Shown one piece after another: positions 12,801-27,300 of a DNA stretch of 64,000 bases. This DNA comes from Pyxicephalus adspersus (taxonomy: Eukaryota > Chordata > Amphibia > Anura > Pyxicephalidae), in contig NC_092859.1 of assembly GCF_032062135.1 (NCBI RefSeq), forward strand, positions 67,213,706-67,277,705, written 5' to 3'. Made by a program: the position numbers and the translations under genes. The notes below the pieces were generated by a model. It ran no database searches and had not been told where the DNA came from. It was given only the letters and a program-made list of their open reading frames with translations. Every line of letters begins with the position of its first letter. Position 1 is the first letter of the stretch.

Positions 12801-15800
12801 GATTGACAGTTATTTTGTGTTTCTTCCATTTGCAAATTAAACAAAATTTGCAAACTGTTGTCACCTTCTCACCAAGCTGGTTGGCGATAGTCTTGTAGCC
12901 CAGTCCAGCCTTGTGCAGGTCTACAATCTTGTCCCTGACATCTTTGGACAGCTCTTTGGTCTTGGCCATGGTTGCCAGTTTGGAATCTGATTGATTGATT
13001 GCTTCTGTGTGCTACTGTAACAAGCTTGGATTCGGAGCACTACCTTACAGAGGGTTCTCCTAATCATAGCTCGTTACCTGCATACAGGGAAGACACCAGG
13101 GAGCCTGAAATCTTGCTGGTTGATAGGGGATCAAATATTATTTCACTCATTACAATGCACATCAAGCTCTGTCTTTTGAGCACTGTGTTTTTGGGGATTG
13201 TTTTGTTGTTATTCTGTCTCTCACACCTACAATAAACCTACCATTACAATTATAGACTGGTCATTTCTTTGTCAGAGGGCAAACGTACAAAATCAGCAGG
13301 GGATCAAATACTTCTTTCCCTCTCTGTACTGTTCTGTCACATACACAGAAAAAAAAGACAGCATTACAAAGTTGAGAGGGTAAACGTCTGAGGTAAAGAA
13401 ATTTAATTTGAGTTGAAGCTCTGTTTTAATGTAAAAATCATCAGCCTCAAAAAGTTAGGCACAAACTCTAAGAGCTTATTGGGTACTGAGAGGAATTGGG
13501 TCTTCATTATTTATACAATAAATACCTGAATGATTTTAGGATATTCATGTAAAAGATACTAGACTGATTATTTATATCATTTATGCTTAAAAACATTGGT
13601 ATCAGACATAGTTTATGGCTTGGTATGTGTGCGTGTATGTATGTATGTATACGTACTTGGCACTAGATTATGTACACCTTTCTAGTACTGGGCTAAAGCT
13701 CCTTTTGGCTTCTGAACTGCTGTAATTCTTCATGGCATAAATTCAACAAGGTGCTGGAAGATATTATCAGCAATTTTGGGTCATATTGATATGATAGAAT
13801 CATACTGTTGTTGCAGATTTGTAGTCCACACATTTTTGATCAGAATCTCCCATTTCACCACATTAAAATGTGGATTGAGTTTTGTGACCTGGCACATTAT
13901 TTTGCTGGAAGTAGCCATCACCTGGAGATTACCGCTCAAAAATTACTTTTCTGGCCAACCTTTTACCAAAACATCTTTTCTTCTTTTCTGTAGGGGGAGG
14001 GAGCTACATCCTCTGTCAAGAAATGATTGGTGTCCAAAGTTAAAAAATACACTTAGTTGTTCTGTTTATGTTGTGTCACAGGGCCCCTTGAAATTAGAAA
14101 GCCAAAAAAACACGTTTATTTAGTGTGGAAAAGAATAAAATACATTTTAATTATAACTTTTTTGTACTTATTTACAGAGCATTTTATTTTTACAAATATA
14201 CATTCAAAGTACAAATAAATGTTCAATCCAAATTGCCTAAATACATCCCAGGTATTAAAAGCCACATCCTCTGCAAGCTGCAGAGAAGGACCATTGCTCT
14301 TTGTATGGCAGTGGTCTCTGAAAAGGTGAGATAGCAAATGTCCTTTGTTAAATAATCCTGTCAGTGGACATTTTTTTTAAAGTTAAGGAGCATCTGTAAG
14401 ATGTTGCTGACTCTAAAAATGTGTTTATCTTAAAAAACAAAAAAACAAAAAAAAAAACTAATAGTTTAGTTGGACTTTAATCCAGACTATTTAGGACACT
14501 GTTTTTGCCTAGCATTAGGATTAGGATTGCAGTATCTATTGGGAATTGTGTGGCACAGACAAGGATGAGCATGAGTCTTGAAGCTTCTGTCTACAGGTTG
14601 TTTTCTTAGCAAATCAGTTAGCAAATACCATAATAAATGTGTTAAAAAGGTAACTACCTACTTGCAGTAAGAAAATCTTAAATGCGAAACATTCCTGAGA
14701 AATTAAAACATATTAACACTAAACATTAATATCAACTTATGGCAATCATTTTATTTTTTTTATTTTAATTTAATTAGCTGTAACACCTAGAGCTCTATTT
14801 ATAAATTATTCCCCAGTTATTTTGCTCTAATTTCGTTTATAATATTAGTTTACACAAATAGCATTTCCTATTGTGATTGCTGTGCATTTTGATAAATGAC
14901 CATTAGGTGTAAGTGTAGAGAGATTCGAATAACTGTCTGCGAATTCCAGAAGAATTGACAGGGGAATAATTAATTTATAAATAGAGCCTTTAATAGGTAA
15001 TGATAGTTTAAGCTTTATCTGCCAATAGTTAAAATGTAAAAGTTTTGCTTGAGGAAATGAGTATTAAAATCCATCGAAATTTCAGATTTAACATGAACTA
15101 GTAGCTAGGAGGAGGAGAACACTGTTATGAATGTTTTAGAGCCCTAATCACGGAGATTTTAAAACAAGCCCACTGTTTATCTTGAAATTTTACAGTGGAA
15201 GCTTTGCACCTCTGACTGCTCAGCTCACCCAAATCCTTCTCCTTGAGCACTTTTTGTGTGTTTGTAATAAACCTTAGAAGGCGTTAAGTTACTAAGAAAG
15301 TTGTATGAGTTGCTGAGAGAGGGACTTCAGTTGTTTGATATTTAAAGAGGAAATTGCTCCAGAATCTACTGTTTTCAGAATATGTAAATGCTTTAATGTC
15401 AGTAGCCTAGCCGTGGTCCTTAAAAAGAAAAAAAAAAGTCAGAGCTACCTGTTTATATAATCTCCATTGTCTTTCACTTATAGGGTCATAACCCAGTTAC
15501 TAACAGATCCACTGTTGTCTTTGCTTGGACACTTCAGTACTTGTTTATACTTGCATTGACTTACCTTTATATCAACTTTTTGCGACACACAAAAAGTTGA
15601 TATAAAGGTAAGTCAATGCAAGTCTGGCTGATTACTTTCCAAAAAAAGTATTTATGCCAGACACTGGCATAAATACTTTTTTTGGAAAGTAATCAGCCCA
15701 TGGTGACATCACTTACCCAAAGATATAAAGATTTCCTCTTTATCCATCAAAACTCAACTGTGCGGATCTTTTCATGTCTATGGGTGCCTTTAGACTCCAA

Positions 15801-18063
15801 ATAGCTATGACTTTCTAACAGTGTTTTTCCCACCATTAGGTGTGTTGTGTGGACTGGTGATGAGAGAGTCTTTTTCTACAATCCTACCACTCGCCTCTCT
15901 ATGTGGGACAGACCAGAGGACCTAGTTGGAAGAGCAGATGTTGATAAAATTATTCAGGAGCCTCCGCATAAGAGAGGATTAGAGGATGACAAGAAATATT
16001 GTGAGTTTACAAACATTTGACATTTCATGACAAGATGGACCAAATGTAAGCATTTCTGCTCTAATTATGCAGATCCCACTTTTGAAAGTTTTGTTTTCAT
16101 TTTTTTCATATTCACTTACAGAGCCAAGCTCATATTTCTTTGTTAAGAAGTATATTGTGTTTAATTAATACTGCTTTTCCAAATGAGTTGTCTTTTTTTA
16201 AGCACAAGTTCACGTTCATTTCATAAAAATCACAGGTCCTGATTGATACTTATGTTTCCTCTTATCACTTTAAAGTCAAAGAAGATCTTGAATCTGCAGA
16301 AGATCCAAATGATGATGAGCCCATAAAAGCTAAAAAGCGGAAGTAAGTTTTATTGCCTGAACTTTTTCACAAAGTTTGCTGTATACTTTTTTGCACATAT
16401 ACCGGTTTATCTCTATGTTAACTTTTACATATTACATATTTCTTTTGATAGTACTTGATTTGATACTTGAGTTTGATAAAAAAAAAAAAATGCCAAAAGT
16501 GCATAGAGCGTTTAACCTAATATGATTAGCAAACAATTGGATGAATCATTATCTTGTTAAGGAGATAATTAATATCTTTCTTAAACTTCTGTGCTTACAC
16601 ATGGGGCATATAAATATTCCTGTCCTATGTCAGGATGAAAATTACATAAATTCAATCTTCCCAACTGACAGCCATGTTAATATATATTTTGTTTTGTTTT
16701 TAAAGGAAAGAGGAGACAGAATCTGAAAAAGAAACTGCAATGGAGGCTGAAATTAAAGCGGCTCGTGAGCGAGCAATTGTTCCCCTGGATGCTCGAATGA
16801 AGCAGTTTAGAGATATGCTGCTTGAAAGAGGGGTTAGTAAATTATATTATGAGCCGTACATAATAATTCTAACTGAATTATGAATACACATATGGCCACT
16901 TGAGGGAGAACATTTGAAGGAAGAATAGGAAAAAACATCATAATGAGGGGGGAGGGATTGCCTGTTTACATTTACAGTAAACACTCACAGCAACTACAAT
17001 ATGTTCCTTTAACGTGGACAAGAGTCTGTATGATGTTTCATTGTAGATAAATTCAATGTTATTTTGTGTGAATTGTGGATTTTTTTTCGCTCATTTTTCT
17101 GTCCTTTAGCCTGTGACATTGTAACTTTGTTACAACTTTAAAAGTAAAATGTGTTAGTAGATGGCTAATCTGTGTAAGTTTAACATTTACACATGTATGT
17201 TTGTTATACCTGTACAAATATCTTGGTCAGAAAGTAATAAATAACTATTGAACATTTACGTAAACGTATATACAAACGTACATATATTACATTTAAAACA
17301 TACAGTTATCACTAAATGCTATGTTTTTAAAGCATATTTAAAACAAAAACAAGAATTTGATTTATAACCAGTTCTTAGGTGTGGTGGGTGGTTGCATTAA
17401 TTCTCTTTTTTTCAGGCTAAAACATTAGACACTAATGCATATTATATTATACAAACTTGATTGGACAAAAATGTTTCATGTTTTTTTAGCAAATATATCC
17501 TAGGGATCTAATATATAAATATGTTTAGGTTTTTTGTTAATTTTTTTTTTTTTTTAGTTTTCCTCCAATTAAAGTTTGTAAGGGGTTGGTTAGAAGAGAT
17601 GTTGCAAGAGGTTCACCTTCTGTTGTAGTCAGGTTGTTTCTCTAAAACATCTACTCTACATTTAAAAATGTTAATGGTGGCTGTGCACAGACATTTAGGT
17701 ACTATAAAGGGATTAATTGGCTTTGGTCCTGGAAGAAGGTTTTGGCAGGTGTTTGTAGTGTAAATGTTCCTTTTAGCTTCCAGCCGGGCAGGACCTGGTT
17801 TGAATAGTTTCACAGTGTTGGCTTTTAGGTAATGAAAGGGTTATGTTTCTCCAGCCCTTGCCAGGCATATTATTTCAACTTCAAGGATTGCTTTTGAAGT
17901 GCCTTCTAAATGTCGCTCAGTAGTGGCTATTTTAATGAGTTATTAGCTGTGTGTTGTGTAATTATCGAGACCTGTTCAAAGCCAATTAGTGTTGAAAATT
18001 TGCCACTTTAGCCTCCCACTGGTCATCATCCATTAGTGATGAAAATCTGAACACTACTTTCTC

Positions 18064-18097
<34 letters not shown>

Positions 18098-18324
18098 ACA
18101 GATGCCACACAAGCTATCTACTAGAAGGCATTTAATGTTCTATTTCTGTACAAAATATGTTTAATTTGCTGCCTATATTACTTTTTCTTTATTTTCCTAA
18201 AGGTGTCAGCGTTTTCAACCTGGGAAAAAGAGCTTCACAAGATTGTGTTTGATCCTCGTTATTTACTTCTGAACCCTAAAGAGAGAAAACAGGTAAATTA
18301 CGTAGCTGCTAGAAGAACCCTTTG

Positions 18325-18357
<33 letters not shown>

Positions 18358-21300
18358 GTTTAGAAAAAACAAACAAAAAATCAATCTAAAAGTGCACCTG
18401 TGCTCAATTTTTGAACACGTTTACAGCTTTTATCTATTGTTATGTAAAGTGGAACTACATGAACAAAAATGCATACAGGCAGTATGGCTTTTCTGCAATA
18501 AAACAAACTTTCGTACCTATTATCAAATTTATATTGAGCAGCTCACTGTAAAATAGTGGGTGCAAGGAATGACAGAACTCTCTCGTTATGTCATTCTGAC
18601 CTGGCCAATCAAGATTATCAAAGACTCGAACACAGAAGACCAAGGTGAAGACAGTGGTTTTACTGCTTTTCTTTGCAATTACTTCAGCATGCATATTCTA
18701 GACACAGGTTCACCCCAATTAAAAAAACAAAAACAAAATTAATATGAAAAAAATATTGCTTATATTTGGAAAAAAAACAGAAAACACTCTGGGTGCACCA
18801 GATATTTTTACATATTTTGTTTTAATTCATAAAAAGAATGTGGAAAAAAAAAAATCAGATGTAACAAACTTTACACAATTTTTGAACCTGTAGCTAGAGA
18901 GAAAAAACTATTAACAGCTCCAGTCCTTAAGAGCTACAAACATATCAATATCAAATAAATAGTCATTTTCTGACACTTTGTAAACCACACCTTGATTAAT
19001 TTTTCTGCTGTCCTTTTGAGAAATACTAAAAATGCGTGCGGCCCCTGGCCCTTGAGGAGTGGAGTTGCAAAATGAAAGCACAAGCAGTGTCCTTTGCCAG
19101 GGCTGTGCAAGTTAATTTATTGTAATCTTTCACATTAAAACAAAAAACTGGCTTCAGTTCACAAAGAGCCTACTTACGTCTATATAATCTTTTGTACCTG
19201 TGCCCACCAACCTTTTAAACTAGTATAGGTCTTTAAATCCTGCTTTGTCTAAAACATTCCCTATCTACAAATATTCCTCTTTGTTCATCCCAGAAGTGTT
19301 GCAGTGCTTTACTTTAAAGTAACAAATGGGTCGGAGCTTTAAAGCGGAGAAAACTAAACACGTATATATAATAATAAATAATATAAACAAATAATATAAA
19401 CAATTAAAAAAAGCAAAACTTATCTCTATATGTAGTTATTTGCCCATGGGGAAAGCGCAGATATGTGCTTATACATGAACTTTACATTTGTACCAGCATT
19501 TACAAAGTATGACATGTTTATCTGTTGCCTGGGAGCTCTACAGACTCCCCCAGAAATAAGACATTAGTAAATGATTTAATCATGTAAATGGCTACCTACT
19601 AGCAGAAAAGGGCTGATCAGTTCATGGCTTTAATGCTTTTCAGTAGTAGTCATGGTGATAGACTGCTGAGAAGCTATGTGTAACTTCTTTTTTAAAATGA
19701 TGAATCTCCCATGGGTAAAGAAATGAGTCGAGTGAGTTTCACTAAACAATTTGCAGCCTTGTTTTTACAGCACCCTGCAAGCATATTTTTTTTTTTTTTT
19801 AGAATTTTGTGGTAATTGCGCATACCTTACCACTGATTTTCTGTGTCCTGCTGTTAAATTATTTCACAATAATGCAATTTCAACTCTCCCCAGGTGTTTG
19901 ATCAGTATGTGAAAACTAGGGCGGAGGAGGAGCGGAGAGAGAAGAAAAACAAGATTATGCAGTCAAAGGAAGACTTCAAGAAAATGATGGAGGAAGGCAA
20001 GGTTAATACAAGGTATACACCTATGTGATTAGTGTAAGCATTTCCACAAAATAGTTGTGGGATATACAATCCTGCAGGTTATGTACACATTTTGTTAAAT
20101 GTGAAAGAACAATAAAGGTAAAGTATAAGCAACAACAAAATATGTAGTGTTGGCTTTACAAATACCAGGCACCAGCTTGACAAATTGTTAAGCAATATAT
20201 TTTTTCTTTTCTGTTTTACACCTTAGTTACGGAAATTGGATAATTAAAAAGCCCCTGATTTATTATTGGTGCGCCGTCAGGGGACTATAGGGGTCAAGGG
20301 TCCTAAGTGGGGAAAATTGTAAAAAGCTTGTTGTTTTTCTGTAAACTTAAGTTGATTTTTTTGTTTGAAAAGGTTCTTTTAAAGACATTGGGGGTAAATT
20401 TGAGTTTCATTTCAGTCACTGTTACTTTTGTATAGTGAAAACTTCAGGATATAACAAGAAAAATAAATGTAACATAGGGTATCCTAGTCTACTATCGGCT
20501 ATATGCCAGATTAAATCCCAGTGCCAGTTTTCGTTACACTACCCTCTCTTGAAGAACATGAATATGGTGATAAACTAGGTGACAACAATGATGAACAGTT
20601 TGAAATTGAAGAGGACTCTGTAAGGAATTTGATCAGCATGAGTTGAGTAATTTGGCACGTGATTTTGGACTATCGAAGAAGGCTTCAGAACTCCTAGCAT
20701 CAAGACTGAAAAAGAGAAAAACTTACTAGAAAAGGAACAAAGGTATCGTACTTTCAAACCAGAGAAATTGCATTTCTGCAGTACTTTAGAACTGACGGTG
20801 GCTTTGTGTATTGCCATAACATTCCTGGTTTAATGGAGGAATTGGGAATTCCAATCTATAAACCAGTTGAATGGCAACTATTTTTCGATAGCTTAAAGTG
20901 TGTCCTTCACAAAGACAATATGTTTGGGTCAATCCCAATTGGCCATTCAGTTTCTCTTTGTGAGGAATATGCAGACATAAAGAGTCATTGAGTTGTTGCA
21001 ATATCACCAACACAATTGGGTCACCTGAATTGACCTTGAAATGGTATGCTTCCTTTTTGGTCAGCAAGGCGGATACACCAAGTATCCCTGTTCCATGTGG
21101 GACAGCAGAGCTTGTGAGAGGCATTGGTTGGAAAGGGGGGGAATTGGCCTCCAAGATCTGCCCTAAAACCAGGTCATCCAAACATTCTACATGAGCCACT
21201 TGTTGATAGAATAATATATTCCTGCCTCTGCAATTGAAACTGGGTCTGATGAAGCAGTTCGTTAAAGCTTTGCCAACTGAAGGAGACTGTTTCAAGTACC

Positions 21301-24300
21301 TCATTTTGGATTTTCCTAGCCTGTCATTTGAAAAAAATAAAGGCTGGTGTGTTTGATGGTACACAGATTCGGCAGCTCATCAAAGATGAACATTTCATCA
21401 AGACAGAAGTCAAAGATAATGCTTGGTTATCATTCAAAGCCATTGTCAAGGACTTTCTTGGAAACACACGAGCAAATAATTACACAGAAATTGTCCAGAA
21501 ACTCTCAGGGAGCTACAAAATGCTTGGTTGGAATATGAGCATTAAGGTACATTTTCTGCATAGCCATCCTAACTTCCCAGTAAACCTTGGTGATGAGCAA
21601 GGTGAACGATTCCACCAAGATTTTGAAGATCATGGAATGATGGTATCAGGGTAAATGTGATGTGTACATAGAAAGGCTAACTATTGTTGGAGCATCCGGT
21701 GGGATTGTCCTAACGCTGAACACTCCAAGAAAAGCTATAAGCGTACATTTTTACCCTAACCACTTACCAGATTAATTTTTAAATGTTTTACTGTAAAAAA
21801 AAAAATGTCATAGAGTAACAATAAATCCTTTGTATTAACAAAAGAAATTTAAATAAACAGTACATTCAAGGTATTATTTCATTATTTTTGTAAAATTTTG
21901 TATTTTGTCAAATTTTGTATGTTTTTTGACAAAAATGGAGGAGGGTACCTTGTATTGTAAAAACTGGATGTGATGAAAAAACAAGTGTAGGATCTATCTC
22001 AACAAAAAATGCGGTCCCCAGTGTTATTTATTCTTTCTTTTGTTACTCTTATGTCTGTGATAATGACATAAATGCCGTGTTTTTTTTTTTTTTTTTTTAA
22101 TCCTACCAATGATTAGCAAATCTTTAAATATTTGTTTAGTGTATTACTGCTAAAATCACTGATGCAAACTTCTTTTTCCAGAATGACCTTTAGTGAATTT
22201 GCAGGCAAACATGCCAAAGATCTTCGTTTCAAAGCCATTGAAAAAATGAAAGATCGAGAAACTTTATTTAATGAATTTATGGTAGCAGCAAGGAAGAAAG
22301 AGAAGGAAGACTCTAAAAACAAAGGGGAGAAGGTAAGCTAGTAAATCTGTCAGACTTTAAACTGCCAAAACTAAATTTGCTTTTAGGTTTGTTAGCACTA
22401 TCATTTTCTTTTGGCTTCCCGTGTAGTCCTGTTTTTTTCTCTTGCACAAATATTTTATTTGCTGTTTGTTCCTCCTACTTTGTTCATGTTAAAATCTTAA
22501 TCAAATGATAAACATATTTTAAAGTTTTGTGTAGCACATGTATGTGCAATTTTCTAATATTAGATTTACTTTTGTACCAGTATTCTACTTCTTTTTGGTA
22601 CTTTTAAATGGTAATGACATGGACAGTATGGATTTGAAAGGGTTGTAGGAAAAAAACTTTTTATTTGTAGCAATTCCACATTTTAAGATTGTGCACTGGA
22701 GATGGAACCCTGTAATAATACCGTCTTCTTTCGCAGAGACAGATGGACCAATTATTATCTTCCTAAATTATGCATTAGGCAAATTAGGGAGAAGGTTTAC
22801 CTACTGGTTTCACGGGATCTGCAATGAACAGGAATACATGCTTCACACAAAAAAGCTCCCAGTTCTCTATCTCCAAAGCAGTAACTGTAGCTTTTAGTCT
22901 TGATTTTTGGTGTTTCTATAAACATGTGTTTTAGGTATAAATGACTGCTTCTCTTAGCTAAAGGTCATACATGAAAAATTAATAGACTGGAATGTCACAT
23001 AAATTAGAAGGCAACAGTTGGAAGCAACGATTACAAATAGTAAATCCAGGAATTAGACCAGCACCAGCAATTCTTTAGATAGAAGATACTGTTCTTCCTA
23101 TGTTTGTTAGTTAAAGGACAATCAGTTTGTACATATTTCATTAAGCTTTAGCCTTGATTGCCTATAGGTGCTCATACCTAATCTATTGTTTTTTATTCTT
23201 GTAAATAATTCTTTGCTGGCTTATACAAAAAAGTGAAAAAACTTTTTAACTCTTTCTTTATTGATTATTCCCTTCCCATTACTGCTCTGTTTGCTGTGTA
23301 CTAAAATTTGATGATATATTGGTAAGGTTAGAGGATGTGGGTTTAAGACACAGATAAAAATTAATATTCTTTTTTCTCTCAAGAGAACAAATATATAATG
23401 TTTTTAATTGCAAGATGCTAAAATGCATAGTTTTGTGTCTACTTCAGGTGAAAAATGATTTCTTCGAACTGTTAGGAAGTCACCATTTAGATGCACAGTC
23501 TCGATGGAGCAAAATAAAAGATAAAATTGAGGGGGATCCCAGATACAAGGCTGTAGAGAGCTCCTCGGCCCGTGAGGAACTTTTCAAGCAGTACATTGAG
23601 AAGTTGGTAAAAGTATGTATTGCTACTTTGTTCTCACTGTGAAATTCTCTTTATAGATATCTTTATAATTTAAAGGATCCCTCGTATTTACTTTAAACCA
23701 CAACTGCAGACAATATGTAAAAAATAAACAACTTTAAATTTATATTGTGTATTAAATGACTTTATGCTCTCTGTAATCACTTGCACATTACAAAGGAACA
23801 TTTTAGTGTTAGTATCTTTTTAAATTGGGAACATTCTTTCACTTGGTGGATGGTAAAAGGTATTTGCAGATGTCGGAGTAAAAAACTCTCACTTCAGTCT
23901 CCCACAATGCATTTTCAGTACCTTACCAGTCAGTCACCAGACACATGCAATGTAATAAAGACATAGGATGGCCCTTAAAATCATATCTGTGACTGTGTAG
24001 TCATATATTTGGTATAGTTTTTTTATCAAAATTTTTGTCAGGGCAAGTGGGTTCCTTCTATATATTTGCTAATTATGCAAAGTCTGCAGATGGTGGAAGG
24101 AATCGTAAAAAAAATTTCAACATTATCTTTTATTATTGTCTAAGACCACTTTTAAAGTATGTTCTTTGTTATGTGATTGTAATGAGAATTATTCTAATTT
24201 TTCCCTCTTAAGAATTTGGATACTGAAAAAGAAAAGGAACTGGAAAGGCAGGCTCGTATTGAGGCCAGTTTACGGGAACGAGAACGGGAGGTGCAGAAGG

Positions 24301-27300
24301 CCAGATCTGAACAGACCAAGGAGATTGATAGAGAACGAGAGCAGCACAAGCGAGAGGAAGCCATCCAGAATTTCAAAGCCCTTCTTTCTGATATGGTAAT
24401 GATTACAATTATGTGTATTTTTTTTCTGCTTGAATAGATGCTGTTTGGTAGTTTATGCGTTGATTGATGCTCTATCTAAATTACAAAATTTGAATTTCAG
24501 GCATGTTCAGCAAAATTTTTAAAGCACATTTTAATATATATGTATTATGCCAGATCTTGGTTTAACTATTGAGAGTGTCTTCATATGAAAGGTGGTACTA
24601 GATTAAAAGTAAATCTGTTGTAAAACGGATATCACCACAAAGGGACTGATTTTTTAAAGCTCCCCAAGGCTGTAGAGGATACACTTTTTTCAGTGAACCT
24701 GGGTGATCCAGCAAACCTGAAATGGATTTTTTAAAAGTAATTTTTTCACACTTAAAGCTTCATTAACACAATAATAAATACCAGTACAATATGGTTCACA
24801 TGAAGAAGAAAAAGAAAAACAGTCATACATATATCCATGTGAGCGCTTTACAACAAATTCTTTGTAAAAAAAAAAAAAAAAAAACATAGAAAGTTTGCCT
24901 CGTTTTCAATGTTTAGGACCCATAACCCTGAGTATAAACAAATAGAAAAAAGAGACAGCATACAATGTAAACAAACCAGTAGAGGTAAAACCTTTTAGTT
25001 TCCCTGAAAAACACAGGTTAGTGAAATTATCTTGCAAACTGAGCTTGGTATGTGGCTGTACATTTAAAAACAATTCATGCATACCACGTCACAGAAGACA
25101 TCTTGTGTAAGCGCAGAAGACATACTTACAGTCTTAATGGTAATAAAGAGCCAGTAATAAGTTGGGTGAACTTCGCGACTTCTTACCAAAAACCTTGTAT
25201 CCCAGCGCATTCCCAACAAATATGTGTCATCGTACCTACTGCAGCCTTACAGCGCCAGCATAGATTAGATTTCTGAGTTGCAACTCAGTGTATCTTCTCT
25301 GGTGTCCAAAACCAATGGCTAAGTATCTTATACGCAGTCTCCTGTAGTCTAGTACTGATGGAGCACTTGTTGCACCCAATCCGTGTACTTACCATGACAA
25401 TTCCAATCTAGGATTCTAGCCAACCCTATTGCTTGATAAAATTGAAGTAAATTGGGGAAGCCCATACCCCCCTGCAATTTGGCCTTGGTAATAATAGAAT
25501 AGTGTATCCTCTGGGGCCGACCAAGCTACAGAAAACTGTTAAGTAGAGGTTGCAATTTGTGGTAAAAAGAAACCGGGACTTTGATTGGGACTGTCCTAAA
25601 AATGTACAGAAGACGAGGGAGCACATTCATCTGTACAATAGCTGCCCTGCCAAACTAAGAAAAAGGTTTCCCTCTCCACACTTGTAAATTAATAATTTAA
25701 TAATAATTAAGGTGCAAAATTAAGGTACATAATTTCTGTCAAAAATATCAGTTATTTTCCTGGGAATCTGGATTCCAAGATATTGCAAACTTTGTGGCTT
25801 CCAGGTAAAAGGAAAAGAGTGTTGAACTGACTGGATTATTTCATGTGGCAATGACACATTCAGCACTGCAGATTTACTATAATTCACTTTAAAATTAGAT
25901 ATTTTCTGAAATCTATCTAGTTCCTGAAGTAAACCTGGTACTGATGTCTGAGGATGCGTAATAAAAAAGATCAAGTAATCAGCATAGGCTGACATTTTGT
26001 ACTCTTTCCCTCCTACCATGAATCATGTAATATCCTTGTTCGTAATAACCATTCTAATAAAGGGTTCCAAAATAAACAATAATGGTGACAATGATGGATG
26101 CTATTCCCAGTTGATATTGCCTTAGAAAATATGCCATTTATTCTAATCTTAGCCTTAGGTGCATGATACAAAGAGTGAAACCATGACATGACTCCTCAGA
26201 AACCAATACATTTTAGAAACTCTGACATGTAGTCCCAGGCCACCCTATCAAAAGCCTTTTCAGCATCGGTGGGCAGGAACATTCCATGTACCTCCTTAGT
26301 TTGCACCCAAAACAAGAGGTCTATAACCTTAGTGGTATTGTCTCGTGCTTCCCTCCCAGGGAGGAACAAACTTGGTCCAGGCCTATCAAGACACAGATTT
26401 AGACACAGATACAAGTATACGATTTCTCAACATTTTGGCCAGCAGTTTAACATCAACATTTGATGTCTCATATTGTGAGAAGCCACCTGACACTCCCGCA
26501 ATGCTCTTGCTGGATATTTACCACTTTTATTTCTTTCCTCATAAAACAGTTTTGATTTGAAAAACAGAACTCTCCTGGCCTTTTCATCTATCACAGCATT
26601 AAGATCTAGTCTGGCTTGGTGTAGTTTACATTCTGTCTGCTGTAGTAACGATTTTTGTGTAATTTTTGCACCTTCCAACTCAGCTATTCTGTTTAATATG
26701 GCAGACAACCGTTTGTCCTCTTTCTTTTTTTTCTGAGCCCATCCTGATTAGTCCCCTAATGGAACATTTATGTGCCTCCCAGGTAGTCAATGGATGTGTG
26801 TCCAGCAAGGCATTGACCTGAAAAAAGGGGATAAAAAATCCCTCTGCCTTTTGTTTTAAGAAAGGATCAGTGAGTATCGTAGTATTCGCCAGCACCAATT
26901 CTTGATGTCTGCTGTGTAGACCAGACATTGTGAGGGTTACGGATGCCTGATCAGAGTAAGTCCTAGTGCCTATATAACCCAAATCAATTTTGCATAAGTC
27001 TGACTGTGAAAGGAAGAAATGTTCTATCCTGGAATATTTCTGGTTCACCGACGAAAAGAATGTGTAGTCTTGTTCTTTTGGGCATAAAGATCTCCAAACA
27101 TCCACCAATTCTAAGGATTGAAGCAATTGTTTCATTTTCTTAAGTACATTGTATGGGACTGGGGATTTACCATTAGAAGTATCCACTCCTGGGTTAAGTG
27201 GGATATTAAAATCCCCTCCCATAATCACAATGCCCTTGGCAAACTCATGTAAGGCTGTCACAACCATTTTTTAGAAATGCCAGCTGGCCACATTTAGGAA

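Larger units (their letters stand above)
10348..15839 (+). other. TCERG1: TCERG1 intron (5.5 kb)
   Basis: It contains a dispersed repeat (10960-11230), a Tc1 element (11911-13326), a Tc1-like fragment (13651-13930), a MITE (14788-14989) and twin perfect hairpins (15550-15698), all listed separately. The stretches between them are A/T-rich, and I support no gene in them. Confidence 0.7.

Noticed and set aside
15550..15698. Calling the twin hairpins a microRNA gene
   Set aside because: Arm length and perfect pairing do not fit a typical pre-miRNA, and there is no expression evidence. Kept as a structural finding only.
20786..21364. 192-codon open frame on the - strand
   Set aside because: It is the antisense shadow of the transposon-type protein relic on the + strand, and shows no protein features of its own.
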